Assembly: GCA_002419215.1 (NCBI GenBank)
Contig: DIFQ01000009.1
Coordinates: 877 to 64,876 of the forward strand
Length of the DNA: 64,000 nucleotides
Direction: 5' to 3'
From: Syntrophaceae bacterium UBA5744
GTDB lineage: Bacteria > Desulfobacterota > Syntrophia > Syntrophales > UBA2192
Part shown: piece by piece, positions 34,318-42,266 of the stretch
Position numbering within the stretch: the first letter of the stretch is position 1
Layout of the letters: each line of letters begins with the position of its first letter
Position numbers and translations under genes: made by a program
The notes under the pieces: model-generated
The model's input: only the letters and a program-made list of their open reading frames with translations
What the model was told of the DNA's origin: nothing
The model's database searches: none

Positions 34318-34737
34318 CTATTTTGCCAGCTTGTCCGCCCAGCCAAAATCCTTGAGGATCTGCTCGTAGTACACGGCCACCTTTTTCAGCTTGGGGGCGA
34401 GCTTCAGCAGTCCCGTGGCGGAGCCCTTGACCTTGATCTGCCCCCGGGTAATGGCCATCACGGGGTTGAGCTTGTTTGCCCAGGACAGGTGGGCGTTGTC
34501 GGCGGTGAGGCTCATCGTGAGATCCGGCGCCTCGTCGGGCTTGCCGGCTTTGACGATGAACTTGCCGTCGCGGCCGTCCACGTGGAAGGAGCAGTTGGGG
34601 CCGTCCTCGGTGTAATCGAACCAGATGAGCTGGTTGACCTTCTTCATGCCGTCGATGAATTCCTGCTCCCTGGACAGCGTTTCCCAGAGGGTGACAAACG
34701 CCTTGACGGGTTCCGCCTCGTCTTTCCAATACTTCAT
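34318..34737 (-). CDS. SCP2 sterol-binding-domain protein
   Basis: 139 residues of the SCP2 (sterol carrier) lipid-binding fold: FHVDGRDGKFIVKAGKPDEAPDLTMSLT, a LNPVMAITRGQIKVKG beta hairpin typical of the family and a C-terminal helical segment. Soluble and probably a carrier of acyl or hydrophobic substrates. 20 bp downstream of the iron-alcohol dehydrogenase gene, so co-transcribed. The partner may be an aldehyde or alcohol pathway (inference). Confidence 0.88.
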   Translation of the reverse strand: MKYWKDEAEPVKAFVTLWETLSREQEFIDGMKKVNQLIWFDYTEDGPNCSFHVDGRDGKFIVKAGKPDEAPDLTMSLTADNAHLSWANKLNPVMAITRGQIKVKGSATGLLKLAPKLKKVAVYYEQILKDFGWADKLAK

Positions 34738-34757
34738 GGGCTCCTCCTTTTACAGAT

Positions 34758-35954
34758 TTATCTGGCTTTCAGATATAGATGGTACACGTCGTCCTCTTCC
34801 AGGTCGCGGGGGTTGTAGGGAAGCTGCGAATCCCCCATGGCGAGATCGATCAGCGGCTCAAGGGCTTCGCGATCGTCCGGAACGCCGAAATCCTTCAGGG
34901 TTTGTGTCAGGCCGACAGACTTCTGCAGATCTTTGACCGCCTGAACGGCTGCCCGGGCTGCCTGGTGTGGAGTCATGGCGTCGACATTTACCCCCATGGC
35001 GTCGGCGATCAGGACGAAGCGCTCCGGCTTCTCTTCCAGGTTGAAGGTCATCACGTGGGGCAGCATGATGCTGTTGGCCAGACCGTGGGGGATCCCGTAA
35101 AGTGCGCCCAGGGCATGGGCCGTGGCATGGACCCCGCCGGTGAAGGCGTTGATGAAGGACATGCCCGCCATGGTGCTCGCGATCAGCAGGTAACCCCTCG
35201 CATCGACATCCCCTGGGTTTTTCATGACCTTGGGGAGATAGTTCGTGATGATCCGGACCGCGTGCAGCCCCAATCCGTCCGAGATGGGATTCGCACTGAT
35301 GGTGGTGATGGCCTCGATGGCATGTGTCATGGCATCCATGGCCGTGAAGGCAGTAATCTTCGGGGGAAGCTTCACCGTGAGCTCCGGGTCCAGCATGGCG
35401 ATGTCCGGGGTGCAAAAGGGGTGGCCCACGGCCACCTTCGCCTTGGCGATTTCATTCAAAACCACCATGGCGTAGGTGACTTCAGCGCCTGTCCCGGCCG
35501 TGGTGGGAAACGCGATGTGCGGCGGCAGGGGCCGGGCGCCCTCGAATAATCCGACCTGCTCCGCCAGGGGCGAAAAGTCTTCATGGCCCCCGCCGATCAT
35601 GATATTGATGGCCTTTGCCGTGTCCATCACGCTGCCCCCTCCCACGACCACCATGCAGTCGGCGCCGCATTTCCGGTAGAAGGCCGCCCCCTCGTTGATC
35701 AATTCGAGGCGGGCGTCCTGCACGATCTTGTCGTAGACACCGACCAGCTCCAGGCTGGAAGACTGGATGGCCTCGATGACCATCTGGGCGACACCGGCCT
35801 GAACAAGCCCCTTGTCGGTGTAGAGGACCACCTTCGCGCCCCCCAGTTTTTGCATTTCAAAACCCAACTCTTCCCGCACGCCGGCTTTGTAGAGGATCCT
35901 CGGCCGGTTTGCCCACGTGAAAAACGGCTCAAAGCTCAGTTCCGGGTATTTCAT
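34758..35954 (-). CDS. Iron-containing alcohol dehydrogenase
   Basis: 398 residues, group III dehydrogenase fold. VVVGGGSVMDTAKAINIMI binds NAD(P); FPTTAGTGAEVTYAMVV and the metal-binding ligands in MDAMTHAIEAITT and GGVHATAHALGALYGIPHGLANSIMLPHV are in place. It interconverts alcohols and aldehydes, a logical partner of the AOR encoded 700 bp away. Strong ribosome site GGAGGAG. First gene of a unit with SCP2. Confidence 0.94.
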   Translation of the reverse strand: MKYPELSFEPFFTWANRPRILYKAGVREELGFEMQKLGGAKVVLYTDKGLVQAGVAQMVIEAIQSSSLELVGVYDKIVQDARLELINEGAAFYRKCGADCMVVVGGGSVMDTAKAINIMIGGGHEDFSPLAEQVGLFEGARPLPPHIAFPTTAGTGAEVTYAMVVLNEIAKAKVAVGHPFCTPDIAMLDPELTVKLPPKITAFTAMDAMTHAIEAITTISANPISDGLGLHAVRIITNYLPKVMKNPGDVDARGYLLIASTMAGMSFINAFTGGVHATAHALGALYGIPHGLANSIMLPHVMTFNLEEKPERFVLIADAMGVNVDAMTPHQAARAAVQAVKDLQKSVGLTQTLKDFGVPDDREALEPLIDLAMGDSQLPYNPRDLEEDDVYHLYLKAR

Positions 35955-36350
35955 GCACTCCTCCTTTGCGCTGCATGGATGACGACTGTGGCGGTAACGC
36001 CTCCTTCCCCGTGGTCATGGGTTCCTGCAGGATCTCCCGACGATCGAGGGCAACTCAAGAACCGTCCGCCTTTTGTCAGGATCGGTTATTCATTTGTCGT
36101 TTACTTCTGAACAGGCCTGCTCGTGGAACCTGTGCCACTGAAAAGGATGCATCGTAGGGAGAGTATAGCTCTCGTAAAGATGAGACTCTTTCAGGCGCAA
36201 GGATAGCAATGTTGATTATTCTGTCAAGTTTGATCTTTGCGGGTTTCTTTCCCCGTATACAGGCCGACGGATTTCCAGGGGGGCATCTGCCGCTCATTCG
36301 GGTGCGCTGATTACGGCCGGAAGAAAACCGTCGCGCCTGCCACGCGAGGA

Positions 36351-36383
36351 TTCGGGATTCAGGCTTCGGGAATCGGGTATCGG
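36351..36383. repeat. 7-base-word array (CGGGNNT type)
   Basis: Words CGGGATT, CAGGCTT, CGGGAAT, CGGGTAT. With the C-rich array at 36462-36490 it flanks the hairpin at 36390-36442, giving opposite-polarity arms. Confidence 0.55.
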
Positions 36384-36389
36384 AAAGAG

Positions 36390-36442
36390 AAATCCCCCTT
36401 TCCTCCCCCTTTGTAAAAGGAGGAAAAGAGGGGGATTTTTTT
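36390..36442 (+). terminator. Hairpin AAATCCCCC...GGGGGATTTTTTT
   Basis: AATCCCCCTTTCCTCC pairs with GGAGGAAAAGAGGGGGATT and is followed by T7 on the plus strand. It is positioned downstream of DUF2147 read right to left, so it may act in both directions although the T-run favours the plus strand. Confidence 0.65.
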
Positions 36443-36461
36443 GCTTTTATGTCGTTCCCGG

Positions 36462-36490
36462 GACCCTGTCCCCTGAACCCTGTACCCTGA
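36462..36490. repeat. 7-base-word array (CCCTGNN type)
   Basis: Words CCCTGTC, CCCTGAA, CCCTGTA, CCCTGAT run directly into the stop codon of the DUF2147 gene (36491). Confidence 0.6.
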
Positions 36491-36958
36491 TTATTTAACC
36501 CTCGTCCACGTGTCCGTCCGGCCGATGAGGGAGATGCCGATGAAGCCGCGGACGTTGAGGATGTCGGGCGACTCCAGGGTCATCTTGCACTTGTAGTCCT
36601 TGCCGTTTTCCGGGTCGTAGATCATCCCGTTTTCCCAGAGCCCGTCCTTCACGAAGGTGAAATCCCGGAGGATGACCCGGCCAAGGATGGGCTGATTGCG
36701 CTTCGTCGAATCGGGGTTTTCGCGGTCCACCTTCGTCTTTCCCGCCATGCCTTTCTTGTCGTCTGCGGGGTAGACCGGCTCCTTCAGCCATACGATCTTT
36801 CCGTAGTACTTCCCTTCGGCCTTGTAAATCTCCACGTGGGCCGTCTGCTTGCCATTGAGCCACTTCCCGACGATGACATCCGGGCTTGCCGCGTGAGCCA
36901 CCGAGAACATCAGGGATACTGCAACAACCAACCCAAGCGCGAAACCGACTTTTTTCAT
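36491..36958 (-). CDS. DUF2147 family periplasmic protein
   Basis: 155 residues. Signal peptide FALGLVVAVSLMFSVAHA, then DVIVGKWLNGKQTAHVEIYK and KYYGKIVWLKEP, the conserved beta-barrel-like start of DUF2147 proteins, ending GRVILRDFTFVKDGLWENG, IYDPENGKDYKCKM and RGFIGISLIGRTDTWTRVK. Probably a small lipocalin-like binding protein in the periplasm; ligand unknown. It lies between the two inverted 112-bp elements. Confidence 0.88.
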   Translation of the reverse strand: MKKVGFALGLVVAVSLMFSVAHAASPDVIVGKWLNGKQTAHVEIYKAEGKYYGKIVWLKEPVYPADDKKGMAGKTKVDRENPDSTKRNQPILGRVILRDFTFVKDGLWENGMIYDPENGKDYKCKMTLESPDILNVRGFIGISLIGRTDTWTRVK

Positions 36959-36990
36959 CTTCCACCCTCCTCGGATGATACTGATAGTCC

Positions 36991-37102
36991 ATGACCGGGG
37001 GCGCGTCCCGCAAGCCCCGCCATGCGGGCGGGGTCAGGGCGCGCAATCATGTCCGGTTCTGCCCTTACCGGGAAGCCCGCCCTGTGGGCGGGGAGCTTCA
37101 CA
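36991..37102. repeat. 112-bp double-palindrome element, copy 2 (inverted)
   Basis: The reverse complement matches 34046-34158 over its full length with about ten differences. Again two GC hairpins, here CCCCGCCATGCGGGCGGGG and CCCGCCCTGTGGGCGGGG. The pair flanks the SCP2, alcohol dehydrogenase and DUF2147 genes in opposite orientation. Confidence 0.8.
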
Positions 37103-37178
37103 AAAACGGCCTTTCGTTGCAGAATACTGCCGGGTCTGTCAGGGGCCGGCCGCCACACGGGCGGCAGAAAGGAACCCC

Positions 37179-37334
37179 ATGACGGTTGTAGCGATCGACG
37201 AGAAGCATACCGAAGGAATGCCTGAAAAGAAAGAGAAAAAGATCAACTTCAGCGGCAACCGGGAGATCAGGGACCTCTTCGACGGGATCGACAGCGACCT
37301 GAGGCTCGACATGCTCCTGAACGGGCGCCCGTAG
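37179..37334 (+). CDS. 51-residue hypothetical protein
   Basis: ATG 37179 follows AGAAAGGAA. The product is charged (MTVVAIDEKHTEGMPEKKEK, then INFSGNREIRDLFDGIDSD) with a C-terminal amphipathic helix. The upstream in-frame extension is repeat-derived and rejected. No family recognised. Confidence 0.45.
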   Translation: MTVVAIDEKHTEGMPEKKEKKINFSGNREIRDLFDGIDSDLRLDMLLNGRP

Positions 37335-37354
37335 CCGCGTCCGGACGGGGCAGC

Positions 37355-37609
37355 CTAGCGCAAAACGAGGGGGACCACGATGGCCGCCAGGACGGCCAGG
37401 GCGGTCAGGATCAGTGCGGCCATCATGAAGCGGTGCGGGACGAATGTGACCGGGGCCGGCGGCGGGGCATTTGTCGCTTCGGCATCGGCTGCGCATCCCG
37501 TGTCCCATCGCCTGATCAACGCGAACGCGATAAGGCCAAGCAGCATCGCGAAGCCGAAAAAGAGCAGGGCTCCGCTCATATCGCCCGCCTGAAGGGCCAG
37601 GAAAACCAT
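37355..37609 (-). CDS. Small membrane protein, possibly broken at codon 3
   Basis: 84 residues from ATG 37609, with membrane helices ALLFFGFAMLLGLIAFALI and MAALILTALAVLAAIVVPLV. Upstream in the same frame is ATG AGA TGA CTG GGA from 37660, then an obvious further helix (LGALLAVAGLASLW). If codon 3 were TGG the protein would begin MRWLGALLAV and be 101 residues. So either TGA at 37652-37654 is a nonsense mutation and translation now starts at 37609, or the earlier codons are not used. AGAGGGTG precedes ATG 37660. Confidence 0.55.
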   Translation of the reverse strand: MVFLALQAGDMSGALLFFGFAMLLGLIAFALIRRWDTGCAADAEATNAPPPAPVTFVPHRFMMAALILTALAVLAAIVVPLVLR

Positions 37610-37713
37610 CCATAGACTCGCGAGGCCCGCAACGGCGAGCAGCGCTCCCAGTCATCTCATCGGCACACCCTCTCCCGATTCATTTCCTCCGAACGTTATG
37701 CTTCTGCCGGGCG

Positions 37714-39069
37714 CTATTGGCTGTGACCGAGGCGCTCGGCAATCGCCCTTGCCGCCATGATCCCGCTTGCCGAGGCCTGGAGAAGGCCGCGGGTGATCCC
37801 TGCGCCGTCGCCGATGGCGAAGAGGTTTGCGATCTTCGTCTCGAGCTCGTTGGACACCTCGATGCGGTTCGAATAGAATTTGACCTCCACGCCGTAGAGC
37901 AGCGTGTGGCGGGAGTTGACGCCCGGCGCCAGGGTGTCCATGGCCTGGAGCATCTCGATGATGTTCTTGAGGTGACGGTAGGGGAATACGAAGCTCAGAT
38001 CGCCCGGCGTGGCATCGGTGAGCGTGGGCCGCGTGAGGCACTTGGCGACGCGCTCTTTCGTGGAGCGGCGCCCCTGCAGAAGATCGCCCAGCCGCTGGAC
38101 GATGACCCCCTGGCCCAGGAGATTCGCGAGCTGTGCGATGTAGCGGCCGTAGGCGATGGGGTCGTCGAAAGGCTCCGTGAAGGAGCTGCTCACCAGGATG
38201 GCAAAGTTGGTGTTGTCGGATTTCTTCGAGGCATAGCTGTGGCCGTTCACGGTGACGAGCCCGTCGTTGCTTTCGGTCACCACCTCGCCGTAGGGGTTCA
38301 TGCAGAAGGTCCGGACCCGGTCGTCGAACGTCTTCGAGTAGTAGACGAGCTTGGACTCGTAGCTCACGTCGGTGAGCGGCTTGAGGACCGTCGCGGGCAG
38401 CTCGACACGGACACCGATGTCCACGGCGCTCGACTTTGTCCGGAGCCCGAGGTTCTTTGCCTCGCCCTTCATCCAGGAGGCCCCCGAGCGGCCCGGAGCG
38501 ACGATCACGTGACGTCCGTACCGGGTCTCGCCGTCGGCGAGCTTCACCCCCAGCACTTTCTCTTCCTGGGCCAGCAGCGACTGGACCCTGCAGTCCGTGC
38601 AGATCTCGATCTTCCCGGCGAGCGATTCGTACATCCGGCCCAGCACGTCGAGGCAGTTCTCCGTGCCGATGTGGCGGATCCGCGAAGGGATGAATTCCAG
38701 GCCCGCGAGGCGCGCCTTCTCGCCCAGCTCCTCCACCTCGGGTGAGAGATCGCCGAAGAGCCTGTCGGGGGCGCCGTGATTGACGTAGATCCGGTCGGCC
38801 TCGGTCAACAGATCGAAGAGGGGCTTGTCGTCGAGGAAATCCCCCAGGTGTCCGCCCACCTCGGTGGAGAGGGTCAGCTTGCCGTCGCTGTAGGCCCCGG
38901 CGCCGCCCCAGCCGCAGAGCATGTCCCCGGCGCACTGGCGGCTTCGCCCCCCGATGCCTTTTCCCTGTTCGAGCAGCAGAATGTCACGGGCTCCGCCCTC
39001 GGCCAGCGTCAGCGCCGCAAAGATCCCGGCGGGACCGCCGCCGACGATGATGACCTCGTATTCCTTCAT
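37714..39069 (-). CDS. FAD-dependent dehydrogenase (COG2509-like)
   Basis: 451 residues. EVIIVGGGPAGIFAALTLAE at the N-terminus, GIGGRSRQCAGDMLCGWGGAGAYSDGKL (the family signature around the flavin), APGRSGASWM in the middle and AIGDGAGITRGLLQASASG near the end. No membrane segment. The family is described mainly as uncharacterised flavoproteins. GGGAGGA precedes the chosen ATG; the 110-residue upstream frame overlaps the next gene. Confidence 0.87.
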   Translation of the reverse strand: MKEYEVIIVGGGPAGIFAALTLAEGGARDILLLEQGKGIGGRSRQCAGDMLCGWGGAGAYSDGKLTLSTEVGGHLGDFLDDKPLFDLLTEADRIYVNHGAPDRLFGDLSPEVEELGEKARLAGLEFIPSRIRHIGTENCLDVLGRMYESLAGKIEICTDCRVQSLLAQEEKVLGVKLADGETRYGRHVIVAPGRSGASWMKGEAKNLGLRTKSSAVDIGVRVELPATVLKPLTDVSYESKLVYYSKTFDDRVRTFCMNPYGEVVTESNDGLVTVNGHSYASKKSDNTNFAILVSSSFTEPFDDPIAYGRYIAQLANLLGQGVIVQRLGDLLQGRRSTKERVAKCLTRPTLTDATPGDLSFVFPYRHLKNIIEMLQAMDTLAPGVNSRHTLLYGVEVKFYSNRIEVSNELETKIANLFAIGDGAGITRGLLQASASGIMAARAIAERLGHSQ

Positions 39070-39125
39070 GGATTCCTCCCGGATCGAGGGGTCTGGAGAT
39101 TCCCTTTGCAGGGACTGTGCCCGGG

Positions 39126-39878
39126 TCAGGGATTGGCTGCCAGGGCATTGACCCGGGCCGTGACGACATTCAGCTCGCCGAAGAGACCAAGGACCGCGCC
39201 GAGGCCCAGTAAAGTTCCCGGCATGAAAATCGCGGCGAAGTGCCAGGTTCCGTCGAGAGGGTTGCCCGGGTTTTTCACAAATCCCCTCTGGCAATTGATG
39301 CCGAGCCGGTCGATTGCCGCCGCCAGGAGATCCCACTGCGACTCTGCCTCGAGAGGGAAGAAGATCAGGATTGACGCACGATCGAGTCGAGCCGCGCACC
39401 GGGTCAGCACCGTCTTGCAGTCCGCCCAGACATCGTCGTAGGGGTCGAGGAAAATCAGGTCGTAGGGGTCTTTTGAATCCAGTATATCATAGCCGGATCG
39501 AATTTCCAGGATCTCCGCCGTCCCGGCCGGATAGCTGGCCAGGGCTTGCGGGTTTGCATCGAAGAGGGAGGCCCTGAGGTTGCCTTCTGCGGCAAGCCCG
39601 GCGAGGGTGACGCTCCCGGCATACCGGCCCCGGTCGAGAAATGGCTCCTGCAGCCGCCGGAATTCCAGGACATGGAACCGGTCGCGGATCCGCTGCGCCG
39701 TCTCATCGTGAACGCCATAGTCCGCAAAGCCGCAGAAGGTGTCGGCATAGCGGAGGGGCTCCCCGGTTTTGAGCCGGTGGAGGAAGCGGACGATCTCCAC
39801 GAGCCAGCCGTGCTTGAGCAGATCGCCGAGGTTGCCTGGGTTGTATCGGACGTTGCTTTCCGTCGTTCCACGGTTCAT
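39126..39878 (-). CDS. RlmJ-like 23S rRNA adenine methyltransferase
   Basis: 250 residues. YNPGNLGDLLKHGWLVEIVRFL matches the RlmJ N-terminus, and the catalytic-type motif is LIFLDPYDDVW (DPPY variant DPYD). RlmJ modifies A2030 of 23S rRNA in E. coli. The sequence is divergent (NLGDLLKH for NFADVLKH), so the exact target is uncertain. ATGA overlap with the upstream TauE-like gene indicates coupling. Confidence 0.75.
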   Translation of the reverse strand: MNRGTTESNVRYNPGNLGDLLKHGWLVEIVRFLHRLKTGEPLRYADTFCGFADYGVHDETAQRIRDRFHVLEFRRLQEPFLDRGRYAGSVTLAGLAAEGNLRASLFDANPQALASYPAGTAEILEIRSGYDILDSKDPYDLIFLDPYDDVWADCKTVLTRCAARLDRASILIFFPLEAESQWDLLAAAIDRLGINCQRGFVKNPGNPLDGTWHFAAIFMPGTLLGLGAVLGLFGELNVVTARVNALAANP

Positions 39879-40648
39879 ATCAGTCCGGCCCCCAGTCCGA
39901 TTGCGATCGCAAGAAGCAATACGGCCACGATCATCTGAACGAGACGCATGGTTACTTTTTTCACGAGTCGGTTCCCTATGAAGGCCCCCAGGAAAGCCCC
40001 CAGGATGGCTATGATGACGAGAAGGCCCGATGCGTGCAGGGTTGCGGTCGAGAAGTGCGTGGCGTAGACGGGCACCCGCGCGAAGTCCACGAGGCAGGCA
40101 ATAACGACTCCTGTTGCGACGTACCCTTCCGTGGACAAACCCGCACGGAGAAGAAAAGCGCTGCGAAGGGCGCCCTGGTGGCCCGAAAGCCCTCCGAAAA
40201 ACCCGCTCAGGACGCCGCCGAGAACCAGGTAACGCCGGTCGAAGGACAGCCGGGCAAGCCGCGGGACGATCTCGAGGAGGGCGAATACGATCATGAGCAC
40301 GGCGATGACCAACTTGATCGGCATGACAAAATAGGTCTTTCCCCCGAGGGCATACTGGAACAGGGGGCTCATTTGGGAGAGCACCAGAAGGCCCTCGGCT
40401 CCGAAGAAGCTCGCAAGGATGGCCGGAATCCCGAACCGGAGAACAACCGCACGATCGGCCTGACGCCCCAGGAGGAAGAGTTTGAACAGGTTGTTCAGCA
40501 GATGTACGATGGCCGTGAGGGCAACCGCTGCGTCGAGCGCGAAGAACAGCGCAAAGAACGGCAGCAGGAGCGTCCCGAGGCCGAATCCCGAGAAGAGGGT
40601 GAGCCCCGAAATCAGAAACGATGCGACTGCGATGACGACATATTCCAT
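39875..40648 (-). CDS. TauE/SafE-family membrane exporter
   Basis: 257 residues with about seven or eight membrane helices, starting VIAVASFLISGLTLFSGFGLG. The duplicated family signature is seen in the second half as GGVLSGFFGGLSGHQGALRS. These proteins move sulfite, sulfonates or other organic anions across the inner membrane; substrate not deducible. Its stop overlaps the RlmJ-like start by four bases. Confidence 0.88.
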   Translation of the reverse strand: MEYVVIAVASFLISGLTLFSGFGLGTLLLPFFALFFALDAAVALTAIVHLLNNLFKLFLLGRQADRAVVLRFGIPAILASFFGAEGLLVLSQMSPLFQYALGGKTYFVMPIKLVIAVLMIVFALLEIVPRLARLSFDRRYLVLGGVLSGFFGGLSGHQGALRSAFLLRAGLSTEGYVATGVVIACLVDFARVPVYATHFSTATLHASGLLVIIAILGAFLGAFIGNRLVKKVTMRLVQMIVAVLLLAIAIGLGAGLI

Positions 40649-40674
40649 GCGAAGCCGTTTCGTGGGAATTTGTT

Positions 40675-40711
40675 CCCGAGACCCGATGCCCGATACCCGA
40701 TACCCGCGGCC
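40675..40711. repeat. 7-base-word array (CCCGATR type)
   Basis: Words CCCGATG, CCCGATA, CCCGATA, CCCGCGG, upstream of the TauE-like gene. One arm only. Confidence 0.55.
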
Positions 40712-40741
40712 GTCAGGCCGCTAGAGACCATTACCTTGATT

Positions 40742-40848
40742 TCCCTCTCCCTTGAGGGGAGAGGGCCAGGGTGAGGGTGGAGGCGGAAAGGGGATTTGTC
40801 CCCCTCACCTCTTATCCTCTCCCTCGGAGGGGAGAGGAAGGCTAAGGA
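40742..40848. repeat. CCCTCTCCCTTGAGGGGAGAGGG-type palindromes
   Basis: Two related palindromes, CCCTCTCCCTTGAGGGGAGA and CCTCTCCCTCGGAGGGGAGA, joined by GGGTGAGGGTG and CACCTCTTATCC arms. This dispersed non-coding palindrome is widespread in proteobacterial genomes. It fills the gap before the next flavoprotein gene's stop. Confidence 0.7.
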
Positions 40849-40856
40849 AAGGGTCG

Positions 40857-41864
40857 TCAATAGCCCATGTAGGCCTGCATCCACGGCCTCTTCATCAAGG
40901 TGAAATAACTGGTCAGCAGCACCTTCTGCAGCCGGGGCATGCTCTCGAAAAACCGCCAGTATCCCTCCTGCCGGCGCTTCAGCACGAGCATCCGGCGGAA
41001 TTCAGGCATGGGATAAGCGGGATCGAGGATGAGCCGGCCGATTTCGCGACCGCTCACGAGCGCAAAGGGGATACCCTCGCCGGAGGCCTTCGAGGCCAGT
41101 CCCGCCGCGTCGCCCGCAAGAAAAATGTTCCCGAAACGGTGCCCCCGGTAGAGATGGCTGATCGTTCCCCCTTTCAGGCGGGCGCCGTTTGTCGCGAACC
41201 CTTTCTCCTTCATGTACTGCTGGAGAATGACTTTCGCCAGTCCCGCCGTCAAGGTGTCGGGGTTGAACCCGATTCCCACGTTTGTGCAATCGCGGTGGGG
41301 GAAGACCCAGAGGTAACCCGAGCGGATGATCCCGGGCCTGAACTGGAACAGGACTTCGTCGGAGCTCTGGGGAGCTTCGTAGTAAAGTCCGATGCCGAAC
41401 TTCGACGGCAGGCCGACGTGTCTCCGGACAACGGACTGTGAACCATCGGCGGCGACGAGAACGCGAAAGGAGAAATCGCCCCTGTCCGTCGCGATCGAAT
41501 TTTCAGTCAGGCCGGCCACCTTCGTCCCGGTGGCGACCTCGACGTTCGCGGCCTTCTCGATCTCCTGCAGGTGGTGACGGGCCAGTGCGGTGCGGCTTAC
41601 CGTCTTCAGGGGATGATTCAGGACGATCTTGAGGGGCGGCTGCTCGTCGAGATGCACCGTCTGGGAGGGGAACGTGCGCGCCTGCTCCTCGGGGATTCCG
41701 AAATCGACGGCCACACGGGTAAGACCGCCGGCACAGATCTTGGGGCCGATGACGGTGTTTTTTTCGACAAGCAGGACGCTGAGGCTTGACCCGGCGAGTA
41801 CCCCTGCACAGGCGATCCCCGCCGGCCCCGCCCCAATGATCACGACGTCGAAACGGCTGGCCAT
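40857..41864 (-). CDS. Geranylgeranyl-reductase-like FAD oxidoreductase
   Basis: 335 residues. FDVVIIGAGPAGIACAGVLA (FAD), VIGPKICAGGL (the CxGG-like signature of the family), VLVAADGSQSVVRRHVG and NIFLAGDAAGLASKASGEGI. Such enzymes reduce isoprenoid double bonds of lipids or quinones, or act as general flavin reductases. The start MASRFD was chosen at the motif; no good ribosome site precedes it, and a GTG at 41903 is an alternative. Confidence 0.85.
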   Translation of the reverse strand: MASRFDVVIIGAGPAGIACAGVLAGSSLSVLLVEKNTVIGPKICAGGLTRVAVDFGIPEEQARTFPSQTVHLDEQPPLKIVLNHPLKTVSRTALARHHLQEIEKAANVEVATGTKVAGLTENSIATDRGDFSFRVLVAADGSQSVVRRHVGLPSKFGIGLYYEAPQSSDEVLFQFRPGIIRSGYLWVFPHRDCTNVGIGFNPDTLTAGLAKVILQQYMKEKGFATNGARLKGGTISHLYRGHRFGNIFLAGDAAGLASKASGEGIPFALVSGREIGRLILDPAYPMPEFRRMLVLKRRQEGYWRFFESMPRLQKVLLTSYFTLMKRPWMQAYMGY

Positions 41865-41911
41865 CGATCCGCATCCGTTCCAGATAAAGTCATTGCGCTT
41901 CACTTAGCGCA

Positions 41912-41980
41912 CAGGAAGATAGGAAGTGAGGAAGAGCGGAAGATCGGCGTGGATGGAAGATTTTTCTTGTCCGCTCTTCA
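41912..41980. repeat. 8-base-word inverted repeat (AAGNNNGG class)
   Basis: Words AAGATAGG, AAGTGAGG, AAGAGCGG, AAGATCGG, then a T-rich loop and CCGCTCTTC. The segment up to 42045, including GGGATGCGCCCCCGG, aligns with 367-513, so these are copies of one composite repeat about 40 kb apart. Confidence 0.7.
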
Positions 41981-42047
41981 CAAACTCGGAGCCCGTCGAT
42001 AAACGCAGGGAAGCCCCCGGGATGCGCCCCCGGTCACCAGCCCGCCA

Positions 42048-42266
42048 TCACTCGTCAGGCTTGCCGGTGTACAGCTTCGCCCCGTCGCGCAGTGCCCCGT
42101 CGAGGCCGACGTTGAAGCCGTTGGCGTCGCGCACAGCCAGATCGCCCGCCTCGGCGGCGTCGTAGAGGGACTGATCGCATGCGATGAGGGCGTGCTTCAC
42201 CTTCATGCCCCGATGGAGCGTAACCTCGCTGCCGTTCACGGATACAGTCATCTTGTCGTCGGTCAT
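42048..42266 (-). CDS. Small protein coupled to 5'-nucleotidase
   Basis: 72 residues: MTVSVNGSEVTLHRGMKVKH, ALIACDQSLYDAAEAGDLAV, then GLDGALRDGAKLYTGK. The strand-strand-helix order suggests a small beta-grasp (ubiquitin-like) fold. Its ATG overlaps the nucleotidase stop (ATGA), so it depends on translation of that gene, yet it lacks a signal peptide while the nucleotidase is exported. Function unknown. Confidence 0.7.
   Translation of the reverse strand: MTDDKMTVSVNGSEVTLHRGMKVKHALIACDQSLYDAAEAGDLAVRDANGFNVGLDGALRDGAKLYTGKPDE

Larger units (their letters stand above)
35955..36490. other. 535-bp intergenic region
   Basis: Should hold the alcohol dehydrogenase promoter (right to left). The first 340 bp show no gene or clear structure. 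The rest holds two 7-base-word arrays flanking a hairpin terminator. An open frame at 36076-36297 lacks a ribosome site. Confidence 0.5.

Noticed and set aside
36076..36297. 73-residue minus-strand frame
   Set aside because: No ribosome site, no protein-like pattern, lies alone in an intergenic region.
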